A model generated the notes under the pieces. It made no database searches, was not told the DNA's origin, and worked only from the letters and a program-made list of their open reading frames with translations. Below, one piece after another: positions 62,070 through 64,000 of a stretch of 64,000 bases of DNA (positions are counted from its first letter, which is position 1; every line of letters begins with the position of its first letter). This stretch comes from Microtetraspora sp. NBRC 16547 (GTDB lineage Bacteria > Actinomycetota > Actinomycetes > Streptosporangiales > Streptosporangiaceae), in assembly GCF_030268965.1 (NCBI RefSeq), contig NZ_BSSE01000002.1, forward strand, positions 496,001 through 560,000. Direction: 5' to 3'. The position numbers and the translations under genes are program-made.

Positions 62070-62083
62070 TGGAATCGTTTCCA
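62070..62083. promoter_or_regulatory. Palindrome overlapping the LacI regulator start, probable self-operator
   Basis: tggaatcgtttcca has perfect 5-bp arms (TGGAA/TTCCA) and a central CG. Its last base is the A of the proposed ATG. Binding there would block the regulator's own translation start and transcription. Confidence 0.5.
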
Positions 62084-63096
62084 TGCACGGTGCGGGGCAG
62101 CGTCGTACGACGATCAAGGATGTGGCGGAGGCGGCGGGTGTGGGTGTCGCAACCGTGTCCCGCGTGCTGTCAGGCGGCTCGGCAAGCGCCGAGACCAGGG
62201 AGAAGGTGCTCGCGGCGGCCGCGCGGCTCGACTACCACCCGAGTGCGCTCGGCCGGAACCTGCGCCGGCGGCGCAGCGGCGGCGTCGGCCTGCTCGTTCC
62301 CGACATCACCGACAGCTTCTACGCGCGGCTGGCCGACGGCGTGCTGTCCTGCGCCCGCTCGTACGGCGAACCGGTCACGATCGGCGTGACCGGCGACGAC
62401 CCCGAGCGGGAGAGCGAGCTGATCGGCATGCTCATCGAGCAGAGCATGGACCGGGTCATCGCGGTGCCGTCCGGCGACGGCGACGCGTGGGAGCCGGTGC
62501 TGCGCTCCGGGGTGAACGTCGTCTTCGCGAGCCGGCGGGCCGAGCCGGAGGTGGCGGACGTGGCGGACGTGCCCGTCGTGCTGGCCGACGACCGCGGCGG
62601 GGTGCGCACCGCGGTGGAGTACCTGACGGGCCTCGGTCACCGGAAGATCGCCTTCCTGGCCCGGCGCGGCCAGTCACAGCGCGTGGCGGCCTTCATCGAC
62701 GCGCTCGAGGCGCTCGGCGTGCCGGCGGACGACGAGCTCATCGCCCACGCGCGGGCGAGCCGGGACTCGGCCTACGCCGCCGCGGCGGGCCTGCTGCAGC
62801 GCCGACCGGACGTCACCGCCGTGCTCACCGGCGGCAACATCCTGGGCGAGGCGGCGGTACTGGCCGCCCGCGAGCTGGACGTACGGGTCCCCCGCGACGT
62901 CTCGCTGATCATGTTCGACGACGTGCCCTGGGCCGAGCTGTGCTCTCCCCCGCTCACGGTGATCGCACAGCCCGCGCAGGACATCGGGTACCGCGCCGCG
63001 GAACTGGTCCTGCGACAGGGGCGCAGGCCGCGCACGGTCACGCTGCCGTCCGAGCTCATCGTCCGGGCCAGCTGCGGGCCCAGGAGGCCCCGCTGA
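62083..63096 (+). CDS. LacI family transcriptional regulator
   Basis: The 337-aa protein has the LacI helix-turn-helix and hinge: TTIKDVAEAAGVGVATVSRVL, then YHPSALGRNLRRRRSGGVGLL. It is followed by a periplasmic-binding-protein-like sensor (VPDITDSFY, NVVFASRR, FDDVPWAELCSPPLTV). It probably senses a sugar and controls itself and the divergent MsiK-like ATPase. The ATG at 62083 overlaps an operator-like palindrome. The long frame upstream of it belongs to the antisense of msiK and is not coding. Confidence 0.92.
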   Translation: MHGAGQRRTTIKDVAEAAGVGVATVSRVLSGGSASAETREKVLAAAARLDYHPSALGRNLRRRRSGGVGLLVPDITDSFYARLADGVLSCARSYGEPVTIGVTGDDPERESELIGMLIEQSMDRVIAVPSGDGDAWEPVLRSGVNVVFASRRAEPEVADVADVPVVLADDRGGVRTAVEYLTGLGHRKIAFLARRGQSQRVAAFIDALEALGVPADDELIAHARASRDSAYAAAAGLLQRRPDVTAVLTGGNILGEAAVLAARELDVRVPRDVSLIMFDDVPWAELCSPPLTVIAQPAQDIGYRAAELVLRQGRRPRTVTLPSELIVRASCGPRRPR

Positions 63097-63149
63097 CAGG
63101 CCGCCCGGAGTCCTGAGAACCCCGGTGACGGCCCGGCGGGGGATCCCGC

Positions 63150-63641
63150 TCAGCCGGTGGCGACCTTCTCGATCGCCGCGACGACCTCGGGCGCCTCGGG
63201 CTCGGTGCGCGGGCGGAACCGCGCGACCACCTCGCCCGCGCCGTCCACCAGGAACTTCTCGAAGTTCCACTGGATGTCGCCCGCGGCTCCCTCCGCGTCG
63301 GGGGCCTCGGTCAGCGACGCATAGAGCGGGTGCCTGCCGTCGCCGTTGACCTCGGTCTTCCCCAGGAGGGGGAAGTCCACGCCGTACGTCGTGGAGCAGA
63401 ACTCCTGGATCTCCTCCGCGGAGCCGGGCTCCTGGCCCATGAACTGGTTGCACGGCACGCCGACGACCGTGAAGCCGCGCTCGCCGTAGGTGTCCTGCAG
63501 GCGGACGAGGCCGCCGTACTGCGGGGTGAGCCCGCACTTCGACGCCACGTTGACCACCAGCGCCGCCCGGCCGCCGAGGAGGTCTCCGAGGGTAGTCGCC
63601 GTCCCGTCCAGGGTCCGCACCGGAATCTCGAGAATGCTCAT
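63150..63641 (-). CDS. Glutathione peroxidase family thiol peroxidase
   Basis: At 163 aa it has the GPx pattern: active Cys36 in ASKCGLTPQY, the GVPCNQFMGQEPG block with Gln70, and Trp125 in IQWNFEKFLV. With Cys rather than selenocysteine it is likely thioredoxin- or mycoredoxin-linked and reduces hydroperoxides in the cytosol. It converges with the LacI gene and is otherwise isolated. Confidence 0.94.
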   Translation of the reverse strand: MSILEIPVRTLDGTATTLGDLLGGRAALVVNVASKCGLTPQYGGLVRLQDTYGERGFTVVGVPCNQFMGQEPGSAEEIQEFCSTTYGVDFPLLGKTEVNGDGRHPLYASLTEAPDAEGAAGDIQWNFEKFLVDGAGEVVARFRPRTEPEAPEVVAAIEKVATG

Positions 63642-64000
63642 GGCGCCGACTTTACCCAGAACACCATTCGGCGAGACGCGGCGGATGCCGGTAATGATTC
63701 CGTCCGCAACACGTCACGCCGAGGTCGAACGGGTGGCGGACGCGCTGGTCAGAGGGGGTACGGGCGGCAAACCCCAAGCCACGTCCAACTCTTCGGAACC
63801 GGCGTCCCCGCCCGCGACGGCGCCGGGCCAGCGGGTCCTCTCGGGAGCTCCAGAAGTCGTCGGGCGAGCGGCAAACAACTCCCTTCAGCGTGTCGCAGTT
63901 CACCGGGTCGGACGGGTGCGGCGTACTTCAATCCGGCTGAAGGACCCGTCGCGGCGCCTGCCCGGGAGTGCACGTTGAATCCGGTGAGGCCGAGCGGACG
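63642..64000. other. No gene recognised at the right edge
   Basis: Short open frames cover this stretch on both strands, but none has a ribosome site, a recognisable domain or a clear codon bias. A gene entering from beyond the edge cannot be excluded. Confidence 0.4.

Noticed and set aside
63490-63978. Plus-strand 162-aa frame over the glutathione peroxidase start and the right edge
   Set aside because: It is mostly the antisense of the peroxidase and has no domain. I looked for a DUF397 or transposase end and found none.

Overview
The window is about 70% GC. Codon third positions are strongly G/C, GTG and TTG starts are frequent, and neighbouring genes often overlap by ATGA or GTGA. Together with a LAL-type LuxR regulator, a class E sortase, an MsiK-like sugar ATPase and LytR-CpsA-Psr proteins, this points to a filamentous actinomycete. 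Streptosporangiales is my guess, by inference only. No rRNA, tRNA, CRISPR array or intact transposase was seen.

Region 1 (1-6.7 kb) holds ordinary genes: a partial alpha/beta hydrolase, a four-helix LCP ligase, a secreted hydrolase with a membrane tail, an ArsR-type regulator with a 13-bp iteron array in front of it, an enolase-superfamily protein that appears to have lost its catalytic lysines, and an MFS transporter.

Region 2 (6.8-14.7 kb) is one tightly coupled minus-strand operon: SWIM zinc finger, DUF5691, MoxR AAA+ ATPase, DUF5682, VWA protein. It resembles the E. coli yehLMPQ set, whose function is unknown. A large LAL regulator is divergent from it and an aldehyde dehydrogenase follows.

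Region 3 (19.5-24.8 kb) has an FtsH-like membrane AAA metalloprotease with a large insertion inside its ATPase domain, a partner lipoprotein, a carboxymuconolactone decarboxylase-like protein and a short-chain dehydrogenase.

Region 4 (24.8-59.2 kb) is a large surface-polysaccharide locus. RfbA, RfbB, a fused acetyltransferase/3,4-ketoisomerase and a sugar aminotransferase together fit synthesis of dTDP-Fuc3NAc or dTDP-Qui3NAc. A nucleotide-sugar dehydrogenase (uronic acid) and an AsnB-like amidotransferase could give a uronamide. Other members are a GtrA protein, a DPM-like GT2, three GT4 glycosyltransferases, a Wzx-like flippase, a polymerase-like membrane protein, three paralogous 770-782 aa GT-C-like membrane proteins, two epimerases, a WecA-like initiator, a Wzz/BY-kinase, its LMW phosphatase, an LCP remnant, and a DUF4012 protein. 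The oddest member is a metallo-beta-lactamase/Rieske protein resembling CMP-sialic acid hydroxylase, but with the two domains in reverse order and no sialic-acid genes nearby.

Region 5 (58.7-64 kb) has a small LPMTG wall protein rich in His, Gln and Cys, divergent from a class E sortase with a 49-aa membrane protein. It then has a MITE-like element, an MsiK-like ATPase divergent from a LacI regulator with operator-like palindromes, and a glutathione peroxidase.
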